Source: Kitasatospora albolonga
Lineage (GTDB): Bacteria > Actinomycetota > Actinomycetes > Streptomycetales > Streptomycetaceae
DNA length: 64,000 bases
Assembly (NCBI GenBank): GCA_002082585.1
Contig: CP020563.1
Coordinates: forward strand, 124,001 to 188,000
Reading direction: 5' to 3'
Shown here: positions 52,905-62,007 of the stretch, piece after piece
Position numbering within the stretch: position 1 is the first letter of the stretch
Layout of the letters: each line of letters opens with the position of its first letter
Program-made: the position numbers and the translations under genes
The notes under the pieces: model-generated
What the model was told of the DNA's origin: nothing
The model's input: only the letters and a program-made list of their open reading frames with translations
Database searches by the model: none

Positions 52905-53402
52905 TCAGGAGGCGCCGACTGGAAGCAGGAATGCCGGGCGGTCCCACATGACCTCCGGCGGTCGGGCGCGGACCGTGCCGGTGGGTTCCGCGCCCACACT
53001 GCGGTAGAAGCCCTCGGCGGGCGGGTGCGCGACGATCCGGACCCCGGTGAGGCCCGCGCGCCCGGCCTCCTCGCGCAGATGGCCGATGAGCAGCCGCCCG
53101 ATGCCGAGCCCCTGCGCGTCGTCGGCGACGAACATCAGGTCGAGCTCGGGCGGCTGGAGGATCAGCGCGTAGAAGCCGAGGACCCGGTCGTCTTCGCGGT
53201 CGACGGCCGCGAAGACCCGGTGCGCCTCGATGTAGTCCGCACCGACGCGGTAACCGGCGACCATCGCGGCGTAGGGCTCCTCGTAGGCGCGGGACGTCCG
53301 GACCAGGCGGGTGAGCCGCCGGGCGTCGTGGGCCGTGGCACGGCGGACCAGGAGGTCGGGGCGGAGCGGGCCGCGCCCGGAGCGCGTAATACCTGATCTC
53401 AT
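52905..53402 (-). CDS. GNAT-family N-acetyltransferase
   Basis: A 165-residue acetyl-CoA-dependent acyltransferase. Motif A is seen in LMFVADDAQGLGIGRLLIGHL (Q-x-x-G-x-G/A), with EGFYRSVGAEPTG as the C-terminal motif B. Substrate unknown. The ATG at 53402 has no clear ribosome site but follows, by about 7 nt, a TAATAT element on the minus strand, suggesting a leaderless mRNA. An inverted repeat CGTAATA/TATTACG spans the start. Confidence 0.85.
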   Translation of the reverse strand: MRSGITRSGRGPLRPDLLVRRATAHDARRLTRLVRTSRAYEEPYAAMVAGYRVGADYIEAHRVFAAVDREDDRVLGFYALILQPPELDLMFVADDAQGLGIGRLLIGHLREEAGRAGLTGVRIVAHPPAEGFYRSVGAEPTGTVRARPPEVMWDRPAFLLPVGAS

Positions 53403-53417
53403 GCCGTGAATATTACG
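53385..53417. promoter_or_regulatory. inverted repeat over the acetyltransferase start
   Basis: CGTAATA (53385-53391) and TATTACG (53411-53417) are exact inverted copies separated by 19 nt that include the ATG. The right arm overlaps the likely -10 element of the minus-strand promoter. A regulator bound there would block transcription. Confidence 0.5.
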
Positions 53418-53604
53418 TGGCGCCGCCCATGGACGGTACACGGAGCGGTTCGGCGAACCCCGGCCGCATGAACGGCCGTCCGGGGGTACACGGACTCCTG
53501 CACGCCGCCCGGGGGTCACTCCCGCCGGGCCCGGACCGAAAGGGGTTGACCACTGTGCGAGAACAGACCCGCGTACCGGCCGATGAGCGGTGGGGGCGGT
53601 AGCC

Positions 53605-54186
53605 GTGACAACAGCGATCATCATCGTCGCCGTGGCCCTCGTGCTGGCCGCAGCCGTCTACTTCTTCCTGGTCCGTGGCCCCCAGGGCGGCGGCCGGGGG
53701 CTGCGCAGCCGCTTCGGCCCCGAGTACGACCGGGTCGTCGCCCGGCACGGCGGTGACACCAAGGCGGCCGAGCACGAGCTCGAGGAGCGGGTGAAGCGTC
53801 ACGGGCACCTGGAGAGGCGCCCGCTGACCGAGGCGGCCCGCGCCGAGTACACCGCCCGCTGGGCCCGGACCCAGGAGCAGTTCGTCGAGTCCCCGCAGCA
53901 GGCGCTCACCGAGGCCGACGCGCTGCTGGCCGAACTCTCCCGCGACCGCGGGTTCCCGGGCGGCGAGAACTTCGAGGAGCACACCGACGCGCTCTCCGTC
54001 CACCACGCCCGCCATGTCGACGGGTACCGCCGGGTGCACACCGCGCGGAACGACGGCACCGGCACCGAGGAGATGCGCGAGGCGTTCGTCGAGGCCCGCG
54101 GCCTCTTCGACGCGCTCCTGGCGGACGGCCCGGCGGAACACGGACACGGCAACCGACAGCTGACGAAGGGACGGAGCACCTCATGA
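53605..54186 (+). CDS. membrane-anchored helical protein
   Basis: A 193-residue protein: one N-terminal membrane segment (residues 3-22, TAIIIVAVALVLAAAVYFFLV), then a soluble helical region with ARTQEQFVESPQQALTEADALL and HVDGYRRVHTA...EEMREAFVEARGLFDALL. GGGGGCGG is 6 nt upstream of the GTG at 53605. The stop overlaps the next gene (ATGA), whose product has a related C-terminal domain. No function known; the anchor implies action at the membrane. Confidence 0.8.
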   Translation: MTTAIIIVAVALVLAAAVYFFLVRGPQGGGRGLRSRFGPEYDRVVARHGGDTKAAEHELEERVKRHGHLERRPLTEAARAEYTARWARTQEQFVESPQQALTEADALLAELSRDRGFPGGENFEEHTDALSVHHARHVDGYRRVHTARNDGTGTEEMREAFVEARGLFDALLADGPAEHGHGNRQLTKGRSTS

Positions 54187-54776
54187 CGCAGACACCGAAC
54201 GGCGCCGGGAACACCGGCCGCACGCCGGAGAGGCCCACCCCGCCGACCGGGGCCGAGCGGGTACCGCCCGTGACGCCTCCCGGCACCGCTCCCGTACCGC
54301 CGACGGCCGCCAAGCCCTCCGAGCCGTCGCCGACGGCCCCCGGCACGCCGGGCCCGTCCGCGCCGGCGGCCGACAAGGTCCACGCCGATTCCGCCCGTAC
54401 GGACGGCGCCCGGACCACCGGCCGTACGACCGCTCCCCCCGCGACCGCCTCCCCCGGCTCCGCGGACACCGGACGCCCGGCGAAGGACGGCGGCGCGGAC
54501 AAGGGCCGTCCGCTGTTCGCGCCGGAGGAGCGGGAGAAGTTCGACGCCCGTATCCACCAGGCGGTGGCCGGTTTCGTGGAGAACCCGCGCCAGGCGGTCC
54601 AGGAGGCCGACGCCACCTTCGACGAGGTCGTCGCCGGGCTCACCGAGGCCCTCGCCACCCGGTCGCGTCTGCTGCGCGCCGACCGCGACGGCGAGCGGTC
54701 CGAGGCGGGGACGGAGGACCTGCGGATCGCCCTTCAGCAGTACCGCGATCTGACGGAACGCCTCGTACGCCTCTGA
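54183..54776 (+). CDS. hypothetical protein with disordered N-terminus and shared helical domain
   Basis: A 197-residue protein. Residues 1-115 are Pro/Thr/Ala-rich and disordered. Residues about 120-197 form a helical domain: FDARIHQAVAGFVENPRQAVQEADATFDEVVAGLTEAL, then EDLRIALQQYRDLTERLV. This matches the upstream gene (FVES/FVEN, PxQAxxEAD, and a later regularly spaced helix). Overlap with that gene is ATGA, so translation is coupled. Soluble; may associate with the membrane-anchored paralogue. Confidence 0.8.
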   Translation: MTQTPNGAGNTGRTPERPTPPTGAERVPPVTPPGTAPVPPTAAKPSEPSPTAPGTPGPSAPAADKVHADSARTDGARTTGRTTAPPATASPGSADTGRPAKDGGADKGRPLFAPEEREKFDARIHQAVAGFVENPRQAVQEADATFDEVVAGLTEALATRSRLLRADRDGERSEAGTEDLRIALQQYRDLTERLVRL

Positions 54777-54797
54777 GGGGCGACGGCGCGATGCCGG

Positions 54798-54849
54798 GCC
54801 GCGAGGGCCGGTCCGACCGGTACGTCACGGTCGGACCGGCCCTCGCGGC
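54798..54849. terminator. 22-bp bidirectional terminator hairpin
   Basis: A perfect 22-bp stem (54798-54819 with 54828-54849) and 8-nt loop lies between the convergent gene pair and the small His-rich gene. Confidence 0.85.
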
Positions 54850-54863
54850 GTACGGCCTCCGCC

Positions 54864-55031
54864 TCACGGCTCCCCTTCGCCGTGGCCCTCCTCGTGATGG
54901 CTGGTGGGGGCGGGCCTGGGGGTGGGAGCGGGCTCCGGGTCCGACCCGGTCATCCTGCCGACCCCGAAGGCGACGGCGAAGACGGCGGCCACCGCGGCGA
55001 CGAAGGCCGCGATCCTGAATCCGGTGTTCAT
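54864..55031 (-). CDS. small membrane protein with His/Glu-rich tail
   Basis: A 55-residue protein: hydrophobic segment from about residue 6 to 26 (RIAAFVAAVAAVFAVAFGVG), then a Pro-rich stretch and the tail SHHEEGHGEGEP, likely to bind a metal ion. GGGAGGC is 4 nt upstream of the ATG. A CsoR-like palindrome lies 45 nt upstream and a 22-bp terminator follows, so this is a complete transcription unit. The N-terminus resembles that of longer Streptomyces proteins near copper genes, of which this could be a shortened relative; a copper role is inference from the operator. Confidence 0.7.
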   Translation of the reverse strand: MNTGFRIAAFVAAVAAVFAVAFGVGRMTGSDPEPAPTPRPAPTSHHEEGHGEGEP

Positions 55032-55072
55032 GGCTGCCTCCCGGCGGACGACGGTGGTTCCCGACACCGCTC

Positions 55073-55092
55073 AATATACCCCCTAGGGGTAT
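55073..55092 (-). promoter_or_regulatory. CsoR-like operator over a promoter
   Basis: ATACCCC-CTA-GGGGTAT (55076-55092) is a perfect 7-bp inverted repeat resembling the GC-centred pseudo-palindromes bound by the Cu(I)-responsive repressor CsoR in Streptomyces. It overlaps TATATT (55073-55078) on the minus strand, a good -10 element, about 40 nt before the small gene. Confidence 0.6.
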
Positions 55093-55132
55093 CCATGTCA
55101 CACCGGTGGCCCCTCCCTGTCCGGGCCGGGGC

Positions 55133-55930
55133 TCAGCCCGCGATCACCAGGCCCTCGCGCAGCCGGTCCAGGGCGGCTTCGGGGAGGCGCAGCCCGGTGC
55201 GTACATAGCCGTCGAGGCCGCCCCACCGCTCGTCCATCGCGTCGAGCGCCACATCGAGGTAGCGGGGACGGACCTCGACGATCGCCGCCGCGACGGCCGG
55301 ATCGCCGCCGCCGTCCAGGAACTTCTGGACGTACGGCGCGAAAGCGGCCCGTACGGCGGGGTTCACGGAGAGGAAGTCCGACCGGACCGTCTCGCGGGAC
55401 GCCCCCAGGATCATCAGCAGGACGGCCGCCGCCCAGCCGGTGCGGTCCTTGCCCGCCGTGCAGTGGAAGAGCACCGGCCGGGCTGCGGGGTCGGCGACGG
55501 TCTCCAGGAAGGCCCGGTAGGCGGCGGCAGCGCCCGGCGAGAGCACCATCTTGCGGTAGGTGTCGGCGAACAGCTCCTCGGCCCGGCCGCCGCCCAGCGC
55601 GCGTTCCGCCTCGTCCGGATCGGCGAGCAGCGCCTTGAGCCGGGCCGGTGCCACCCCGGGGTGGTCGCCCAGGACGTCGGCGACGAAGATCCGGGCCCGG
55701 TCGGGGAGCCGGTCCGGGGCCCACTGCCGTTCGTCGGCGGTGCGCAGGTCGACGACCGTACGGATGCCGAGCGCGGCCACCGCCCGGTCGCGGTCCGGTT
55801 CGAGGCCGCTCAGCTGCCCCGAGCGGAACAGGACCCCCTGCCGCACCCGGCGGTCACGGCCCAGGGCGATACCGCCCAGGTCGCGCAGATTGACAACGGT
55901 GGCGGCCGGAACGGTCCGGGCGGTCTGCAC
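55133..55930 (-). CDS. tyrosine-protein phosphatase family
   Basis: A 265-residue phosphatase of the bacterial Tyr/lipid-phosphatase type (Y_phosphatase3, relatives of mycobacterial PtpB). The P-loop is HCTAGKDRTG with catalytic Cys157 and Arg163. The N-terminal NLRDLGG and FRSGQLSGL are the family signatures, and the late helices close the active site. AAAGAGG precedes the GTG. Substrates may be phosphotyrosine or phosphoinositide. The DUF6325 gene lies 75 nt upstream on the same strand. Confidence 0.9.
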   Translation of the reverse strand: MQTARTVPAATVVNLRDLGGIALGRDRRVRQGVLFRSGQLSGLEPDRDRAVAALGIRTVVDLRTADERQWAPDRLPDRARIFVADVLGDHPGVAPARLKALLADPDEAERALGGGRAEELFADTYRKMVLSPGAAAAYRAFLETVADPAARPVLFHCTAGKDRTGWAAAVLLMILGASRETVRSDFLSVNPAVRAAFAPYVQKFLDGGGDPAVAAAIVEVRPRYLDVALDAMDERWGGLDGYVRTGLRLPEAALDRLREGLVIAG

Positions 55931-56005
55931 GATGAACTGCCTCTTTCCTGATGAGAACGCCGACGACAGGCCCTGGGGGCGTCCGGCCGGCCCACCGGCC
56001 GGGAC

Positions 56006-56527
56006 TCAGTCCGCCAACAGATCCGCTTTCTGCTGGGCGAACTCGGCGTCCGTGAGCACGTCCCGCCGCCACAGCTCGGCGAGCCGTTCCAGCCGGGTGA
56101 TGATGTCGTCGCCCTCCGCCGTGTCGTCCGCGGCCGCCCCGGCCGCGCCGAAGCGCTCATGGGCGACGAAGGCGCCGCCCGCCTCCCGGAAGGCACGGGC
56201 GAGCTCCGAGCTCCACAGGTCCTCCCGGACGACGAGGGCCACCGTCTCGCCCTGCGGCACCCTCCGCTCCAGCGCCTCCACATCCTCGGCGCCCGGCGCC
56301 ACCGCCGCCCCGCCCCGGGCGGTGTCGCGGGGCACCGCCCCCTCCGGGTCGAGCTCCGCCAGCTCCACCAGGGCCAGCGCGCCGTCCCCGGCGCGGCGGA
56401 CGAAGGCCAGATCGGAGGCCCGTACGGCGCCGGACGCCACGGCATCGGCGAGAACGGGCACGACGGCCCCGGTGAAGCCGCTGCCGGGGAAGGCGATGAC
56501 GAGGTGTTCCACAGGTCCGACGGCCAC
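56006..56527 (-). CDS. DUF6325 protein with SHOCT tail
   Basis: A 173-residue protein. Residues about 3-130 match DUF6325 (VGPVEHLVIAFPGSGFTGAVVPVLADAVASG, ASDLAFVRRAGDGALALVELAEL). The last 35 residues form a SHOCT motif (DIITRLERLAELWRRDVLTDAEFAQQKADLL), a short oligomerisation or targeting element. The GTG at 56527 follows GGAGAGGA. Function unknown; related proteins are often in stress-type gene sets. Confidence 0.85.
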   Translation of the reverse strand: MAVGPVEHLVIAFPGSGFTGAVVPVLADAVASGAVRASDLAFVRRAGDGALALVELAELDPEGAVPRDTARGGAAVAPGAEDVEALERRVPQGETVALVVREDLWSSELARAFREAGGAFVAHERFGAAGAAADDTAEGDDIITRLERLAELWRRDVLTDAEFAQQKADLLAD

Positions 56528-56831
56528 GGTCGCGTCCTCTCCGCATCCCGGCGGCCGTGAGGGCTCCGGGGTGGATACGGGCATTCCAGGGATTACGTAT
56601 AGCGCGCATGACATAAAGAAACGGAAACTTCGCACATAATATGCATCAACCACCCCATTCACCCCGTTGTCGAGCACGGCCGTGTTGCGCCCGGCCCGAT
56701 CGGGTCCCTGCCGGGTGACGGGTCCGGCCGATAACGCGACGTTCAGTGAACGATCAAGTGCGGACCGGAGAGGGCAAGGTCACAGCACGTGCCCCTGCTG
56801 CTCATTCCACACACTGGCCTAGCATCTGAGC
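56528..56831. other. divergent intergenic region (DUF6325 / mutA)
   Basis: 304 nt without a gene, holding two promoters. The DUF6325 side is unusually AT-rich around 56590-56650. The mutA side has a perfect 13-bp palindrome CGTTCA-G-TGAACG (56740-56752) and a -10-like TAGCAT (56820-56825) only 6 nt from the mutA ATG, with no ribosome site, suggesting a leaderless mutA transcript. Confidence 0.55.
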
Positions 56832-58694
56832 ATGACGGTCCAGCCTGCTGACGGGCTCTCTCCGGCCGCCGCGTTCCCCGACCCCTCCCATGACCAGTGG
56901 CAGAGCCTCGTCGAAGGCGTTCTGCGCAAGTCGGGCAAGGAAGTCTCGGGCTCGGCCGCCGAGGAAGCGCTGTCCACGACACTGGAGGACGGGCTCACCA
57001 CCCGCCCCCTCTACACCGCGCACGACACCTCGCCGGACACCGGTTTCCCCGGCTTCGCCCCCTTCACCCGGGGCAGCAGGGCCGAAGGGAACGCGGCGGG
57101 CGGCTGGGACGTGCGCCAGCGCCACGCCCTGAGCGACCCGGCCCGGCTCAACGAGGCGGTGCTCGGTGATCTGGAGAACGGGGTCACCTCGCTCTGGCTC
57201 ACCGTCGGCGGTCCGGCCGGGGTCCCCGTGGACGCGCTCGGCCGTGCGCTGGAGGGCGTCTACCTCGACCTGGCGCCCATCGTGCTCGACGCCCCGGCCG
57301 ACCTGGACGCCGCCGCCACCGAGCTGCTGCGGCTGTACGGGGAGCGGGGCGTCGCCCGGGGCGAGGCGCGCGGCACCCTGGGCGCCGACCCGCTCGGCCA
57401 CGAGGCCCGGACCGGCATCGAGGCCGACCTCACCGCCGCCGTCCGCTGGGCGAAGGTCTGCGGCCAGGAGTACCCGGGGCTGCGGGCCATCGCCGTGGAC
57501 GCGCTGCCGTACCACGAGGCCGGCGGCTCGGCCGCCGAGGAGCTGGGGCTCTCCCTGGCGACCGGCGTCGCCTATCTGCGGGCGCTGACCGGGGCCGGGC
57601 TGGGCGTGGAGGCGGCCTGCGCACAACTGGAGTTCCGTTACGCGGCCACGGCCGACCAGTTCCTGACGATCGCCAAGCTGCGGGCGGCGCGCCGCCTGTG
57701 GGCGCGGGTCGCCGAGGCGTCGGGGGCTCCCGGGGCGGGCGCACAGCGCCAGCACGCCGTCACCTCAGCGGTGATGATGACGCGCCGCGACCCGTGGGTG
57801 AACATGCTGCGCACCACGCTCGCCACGCTGGGCGCGGGGGTGGGCGGCGCCGACTCCGTCACCGTCCTGCCGTTCGATCACGCCCTGGGGCTGCCCGACG
57901 CGTTCGCCCGCAGGATCGCCCGTAACACCTCGACGATCCTCATGGAGGAGTCGCACCTGGCCCGGGTCATCGACCCGGCGGGCGGCTCCTGGTACGTGGA
58001 GCGGCTCACCGACGAACTCGCAGCGGCGGCCTGGGCGTTCTTCCAGGAGACCGAGCGGGCGGGCGGGCTGCCCGCCGCCCTGCGCTCGGGGACGGTCGCG
58101 GAGCGGCTGGCCGCCACCTGGGCGGCGCGCAGTGCGAAGCTGGCCCGCCGCAAGGAGCCGGTGACGGGGGTCAGCGAGTTCCCGATGCCCGCCGAGCGGC
58201 CGGTGGAGCGCGAGCCCGCGCCCGATCCGTACGCGGGTGCCCCGGGCGGGCTGCCCCGGGTCCGGCGCGACGAGGCGTTCGAGGCGCTGCGGTCCCGCTC
58301 CGACGCGCATCTGGCGGCGACGGGCGCGCGGCCGAAGGTGTTCATCGCCGCGCTGGGTCCGGCCGCCGCGCACACCGCGCGGGTCTCGTTCGCCGTCAAC
58401 CTCTTCGGGGCGGGCGGGATCGAGGCGGTGCACGAGCCGGTGTCGGTGGACGCGGCGACGGCGGCCGGTGCCTTCACCGCCTCCGGTGCGGGTGTCGCCT
58501 GTCTCTGCTCGTCGGACGCGCTGTACGCCGAGCAGGCGGCCGGGGTGGCCGGGGCGCTGAAGTCGGCGGGCGCGGCGCGGGTGTTCCTCGCGGGGCGCCC
58601 CGGCGAGTACGCCGATGTCGACGCCTACGTCTTCGCGGGCTGCGACGCGGTCGCCGTTCTCACCTCCGTACTCGATCGCATGGGAGTGGCGTGA
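56832..58694 (+). CDS. mutA: methylmalonyl-CoA mutase, small (non-catalytic) subunit
   Basis: A 620-residue MutA, the small subunit of the heterodimeric coenzyme-B12 methylmalonyl-CoA mutase interconverting succinyl-CoA and (R)-methylmalonyl-CoA. The barrel domain (about 50-470) has [44 protein letters not shown] and the [27 protein letters not shown] segment. The C-terminal Rossmann-like domain lacks the DxHxxG cobalamin-histidine motif, as expected for the small subunit. Translation probably starts leaderless. mutB follows with overlapping stop and start. Confidence 0.96.
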   Translation: MTVQPADGLSPAAAFPDPSHDQWQSLVEGVLRKSGKEVSGSAAEEALSTTLEDGLTTRPLYTAHDTSPDTGFPGFAPFTRGSRAEGNAAGGWDVRQRHALSDPARLNEAVLGDLENGVTSLWLTVGGPAGVPVDALGRALEGVYLDLAPIVLDAPADLDAAATELLRLYGERGVARGEARGTLGADPLGHEARTGIEADLTAAVRWAKVCGQEYPGLRAIAVDALPYHEAGGSAAEELGLSLATGVAYLRALTGAGLGVEAACAQLEFRYAATADQFLTIAKLRAARRLWARVAEASGAPGAGAQRQHAVTSAVMMTRRDPWVNMLRTTLATLGAGVGGADSVTVLPFDHALGLPDAFARRIARNTSTILMEESHLARVIDPAGGSWYVERLTDELAAAAWAFFQETERAGGLPAALRSGTVAERLAATWAARSAKLARRKEPVTGVSEFPMPAERPVEREPAPDPYAGAPGGLPRVRRDEAFEALRSRSDAHLAATGARPKVFIAALGPAAAHTARVSFAVNLFGAGGIEAVHEPVSVDAATAAGAFTASGAGVACLCSSDALYAEQAAGVAGALKSAGAARVFLAGRPGEYADVDAYVFAGCDAVAVLTSVLDRMGVA

Positions 58695-60919
58695 TGCAGA
58701 CATCGCCCACGGAACAGAAATCCTCCGTTCCCGACTTCTCCGGGGTCCCGCTGGAGTCCCCCGCTCCCCCGGCGGGCTCCGCCGAGGAGTGGCAGGCGGC
58801 CGTGGCGAAGGCGGGCGACGGGTCCGAGGCACCGCTCTGGGAGACGCCCGAGGGCATCACGGTCAAGCCGCTGTACACGGGCGAGGACCTGGAGGGCCTG
58901 GACGCGCTGCACAGCTACCCGGGCATCGCCCCGTACCTGCGCGGTCCCTACCCGACGATGTACGTCAACCAGCCCTGGACGATCCGTCAGTACGCCGGGT
59001 TCTCCACGGCCGAGGAGTCCAACGCCTTCTACCGGCGCAATCTCGCGGCCGGGCAGAAGGGGCTGTCGGTCGCCTTCGACCTGCCGACCCACCGGGGGTA
59101 CGACAGCGACCATCCGCGCGTCACCGGTGACGTCGGTATGGCGGGCGTGGCGATCGACTCGATCTACGACATGCGCCAGCTCTTCGACGGCATCCCGCTG
59201 GACCGGATGTCGGTGTCGATGACGATGAACGGCGCGGTGCTCCCCGTACTGGCGCTGTACATCGTGGCCGCCGAGGAGCAGGGCGTACCGCCGGAGAAGC
59301 TGGCCGGGACCATTCAGAACGACATTCTCAAGGAGTTCATGGTCCGCAACACCTATATCTACCCGCCGACCCCGTCGATGCGGATCATCTCCGACATCTT
59401 CGCGTTCACCTCGCAGAAGATGCCGCGCTACAACTCCATCTCGATCTCCGGGTATCACATCCAGGAGGCGGGGGCGACGGCCGATCTGGAGCTGGCGTAC
59501 ACGCTGGCCGACGGGGTGGAGTATCTGCGCGCCGGGCAGGAAGCGGGCCTGGACGTCGACGCGTTCGCGCCCCGGCTGTCGTTCTTCTGGGCGATCGGGA
59601 TGAACTTCTTCATGGAGGTCGCCAAGTTGCGGGCGGCCCGGCTGCTCTGGGCGCGCCTGGTCAAGCAGTTCGACCCGAAGAACCCCAAATCCCTTTCGCT
59701 GCGCACCCATTCGCAGACCTCGGGCTGGTCGCTCACCGCGCAGGACGTGTTCAACAATGTGACGCGTACGTGTGTGGAGGCGATGGCCGCGACGCAGGGG
59801 CACACCCAGTCGCTGCACACCAACGCGCTGGACGAGGCGCTGGCGCTGCCCACCGACTTCTCGGCGCGCATCGCCCGTAACACCCAGCTCCTGCTCCAGC
59901 AGGAGTCGGGCACCTGCCGGGTCATCGACCCGTGGGGCGGCAGCGCGTACGTGGAGAAGCTGACCCGCGATCTGGCGGAGCGGGCCTGGCAGCACATCGA
60001 GGAGGTGGAGGCGGCCGGCGGGATGGCGAAGGCCATCGACGCGGGCATCCCGAAGCTCCGGGTGGAGGAGGCGGCGGCCCGTACGCAGGCGCGGATCGAC
60101 TCCGGGCGGCAGCCGGTGATCGGGGTGAACAAGTACCGGGTGGAGACCGACGAGAAGATCGACGTCCTCAAGGTCGACAACTCCTCGGTGCGCACGCAGC
60201 AGATCGAGAAGCTGCGGCGGCTGCGCGAGGAGCGCGACGAGGTGGCCTGCCAGGAGGCGCTGCGCGCGCTGACGGCCGCCGCCGAGCGCGCGCCGGGGCC
60301 CGGCCTGGAGGGCAATCTGCTGGCGCTCGCGGTGGACGCGGCGCGGGCGATGGCCACGGTCGGGGAGATCTCGGACGCGCTGGAGAAGGTGTACGGGCGG
60401 CACGCCGGGCAGATCCGTACGATCTCCGGTGTGTACCGCAAAGAGGCAGGGGATTCCCCTTCGGTGGACCGGACCCGCGCGCTGGTCGACGCGTTCGAGG
60501 AGGCGGAGGGGCGCCGTCCGCGCATCCTGGTCGCCAAGATGGGCCAGGACGGCCACGACCGGGGCCAGAAGGTGATCGCCACGGCCTTCGCCGACCTGGG
60601 CTTCGACGTGGACGTGGGCCCGCTGTTCCAGACGCCGGGCGAGGTGGCGCGGCAGGCGGTGGAGGCGGACGTGCACATCGTGGGCGTCTCCTCGCTGGCG
60701 GCCGGGCACCTCACCCTGGTGCCCGCGCTGCGCGAGGAGCTGGCCGCCGAGGGGCGCGAGGACATCATGATCGTGGTGGGCGGGGTGATCCCGCCGCAGG
60801 ACATCGAGGCCCTGCACGAGGCGGGCGCGGCCTCGGTCTTCCCGCCGGGGACCGTGATCCCGGACGCGGCCCACGATCTGGTGACGCGGCTCGGTGCCGC
60901 GCTCGGCCACGAGCTGTGA
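58694..60919 (+). CDS. mutB: methylmalonyl-CoA mutase, large (catalytic) subunit
   Basis: A 741-residue MutB. The TIM-barrel substrate domain shows [21 protein letters not shown] and [25 protein letters not shown], and the C-terminal B12 domain has the histidine motif [10 protein letters not shown] (about residues 617-626) and [13 protein letters not shown]. The ATG at 58694 overlaps the mutA stop (TGATG) and is 7 nt from GGGAG, better than the GTG at 58691. The enzyme connects odd-chain acid, branched amino acid and polyketide-precursor pools with the TCA cycle. Confidence 0.97.
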   Translation: MQTSPTEQKSSVPDFSGVPLESPAPPAGSAEEWQAAVAKAGDGSEAPLWETPEGITVKPLYTGEDLEGLDALHSYPGIAPYLRGPYPTMYVNQPWTIRQYAGFSTAEESNAFYRRNLAAGQKGLSVAFDLPTHRGYDSDHPRVTGDVGMAGVAIDSIYDMRQLFDGIPLDRMSVSMTMNGAVLPVLALYIVAAEEQGVPPEKLAGTIQNDILKEFMVRNTYIYPPTPSMRIISDIFAFTSQKMPRYNSISISGYHIQEAGATADLELAYTLADGVEYLRAGQEAGLDVDAFAPRLSFFWAIGMNFFMEVAKLRAARLLWARLVKQFDPKNPKSLSLRTHSQTSGWSLTAQDVFNNVTRTCVEAMAATQGHTQSLHTNALDEALALPTDFSARIARNTQLLLQQESGTCRVIDPWGGSAYVEKLTRDLAERAWQHIEEVEAAGGMAKAIDAGIPKLRVEEAAARTQARIDSGRQPVIGVNKYRVETDEKIDVLKVDNSSVRTQQIEKLRRLREERDEVACQEALRALTAAAERAPGPGLEGNLLALAVDAARAMATVGEISDALEKVYGRHAGQIRTISGVYRKEAGDSPSVDRTRALVDAFEEAEGRRPRILVAKMGQDGHDRGQKVIATAFADLGFDVDVGPLFQTPGEVARQAVEADVHIVGVSSLAAGHLTLVPALREELAAEGREDIMIVVGGVIPPQDIEALHEAGAASVFPPGTVIPDAAHDLVTRLGAALGHEL

Positions 60920-60931
60920 GCCGCTGACCGG

Positions 60932-61927
60932 ATGGCTGCCAAGATCGACATCGACAGTTATGTGCAGGGAGTGCTCGACGGCAGGCGGGCGTTCATCGCC
61001 CGCGCGATCACGCTCGTCGAGTCGACGCGGGCCGAACACCGGGTGCTGGCCCAGGAGTTGCTGAGCCGGTTGCTGCCGCACGCGGGGGCGGCCCGGCGGA
61101 TCGGGATCAGCGGGGTGCCGGGGGTGGGCAAGTCCACGTTCATCGACGCGCTCGGCACGATGCTCACCGGGCTCGGCCACCGGGTGGCGGTGCTCGCCGT
61201 CGACCCGTCCTCCAGCCGTACGGGCGGTTCCATCCTGGGCGACAAGACCCGGATGGAGCGGCTCGCGGTGGACCCGGCCGCCTTCGTCCGCCCCTCCCCC
61301 ACCGCCGGGACGCTGGGCGGGGTGGCGAAGGCGACCCGGGAGTCCATCGTGGTGATGGAGGCGGCGGGGTACGACGTGGTGCTCGTGGAGACCGTGGGGG
61401 TCGGGCAGTCGGAGACGGCCGTGGCCAACATGGTCGACACGTTCCTGCTGCTGACCCTGGCCCGGACCGGCGACCAGCTGCAGGGCATCAAGAAGGGGGT
61501 CCTGGAGCTGGCGGACGCCATCGCGGTGAACAAGGCCGACGGTCCGCACGAGCGCGACGCCCGCTCGGCGGCGCGTGAACTGGCGGGCGCGCTGCGGCTG
61601 ATGCACCCGGCGGACGCGGCCTGGACGCCTCCGGTGCTCACGTGCAGCGCCCGCGAGTCGACCGGGCTCGACACGCTGTGGGACCGGCTGGAGCAGCACC
61701 GTACGGTCCTGGAGTCCACCGGCCGTCTGGCGGCCAAGCGCCGTGACCAGCAGGTGGACTGGACGTGGTCCATGGTCCGCGACGAGCTGCTGGACAGCCT
61801 GCGCAACCACCCGGCGGTACGGAAGCTGGCGCCGGAGCTCGAACAGCGCGTCCGCGAGGGCACGTTGACGGCGACGCTGGCCGCCGAGGAGATCCTCGGC
61901 GTGTTCCGGGGCGACGGGCCCGCCTGA
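60932..61927 (+). CDS. meaB: methylmalonyl-CoA mutase GTPase chaperone
   Basis: A 331-residue G3E-family GTPase that protects and reactivates methylmalonyl-CoA mutase and gates B12 loading. P-loop GVPGVGKST is at about residues 62-70, DPSSSRTGGSILGDKTRM is the switch, ETVGVGQSE the G3 and VNKADGP the G4 motif. A terminal dimerisation helix follows. It lies 12 nt after mutB in the same operon and is followed by an intrinsic terminator. No strong ribosome site. Confidence 0.96.
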   Translation: MAAKIDIDSYVQGVLDGRRAFIARAITLVESTRAEHRVLAQELLSRLLPHAGAARRIGISGVPGVGKSTFIDALGTMLTGLGHRVAVLAVDPSSSRTGGSILGDKTRMERLAVDPAAFVRPSPTAGTLGGVAKATRESIVVMEAAGYDVVLVETVGVGQSETAVANMVDTFLLLTLARTGDQLQGIKKGVLELADAIAVNKADGPHERDARSAARELAGALRLMHPADAAWTPPVLTCSARESTGLDTLWDRLEQHRTVLESTGRLAAKRRDQQVDWTWSMVRDELLDSLRNHPAVRKLAPELEQRVREGTLTATLAAEEILGVFRGDGPA

Positions 61928-61946
61928 GCGGTGCCCCCGGAACGGA

Positions 61947-61985
61947 CCGATGGGCCCCTGGACGGAGGGGCCCATCGGCGTTTTC
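61947..61985 (+). terminator. intrinsic terminator after meaB
   Basis: A perfect 13-bp stem (61947-61959 with 61966-61978), 6-nt loop, then CGTTTTC: one of few hairpins in the window with a recognisable U-tract. Confidence 0.9.
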
Positions 61986-62007
61986 GGGGACGCTGACTGA
62001 CGATGCG

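Noticed and set aside
54864..55031. Pseudogene: truncated copy of a longer copper-associated protein.
   Set aside because: A strong ribosome site, complete frame, operator and perfect terminator right after the stop argue for an intact short gene; no downstream remnant is seen.
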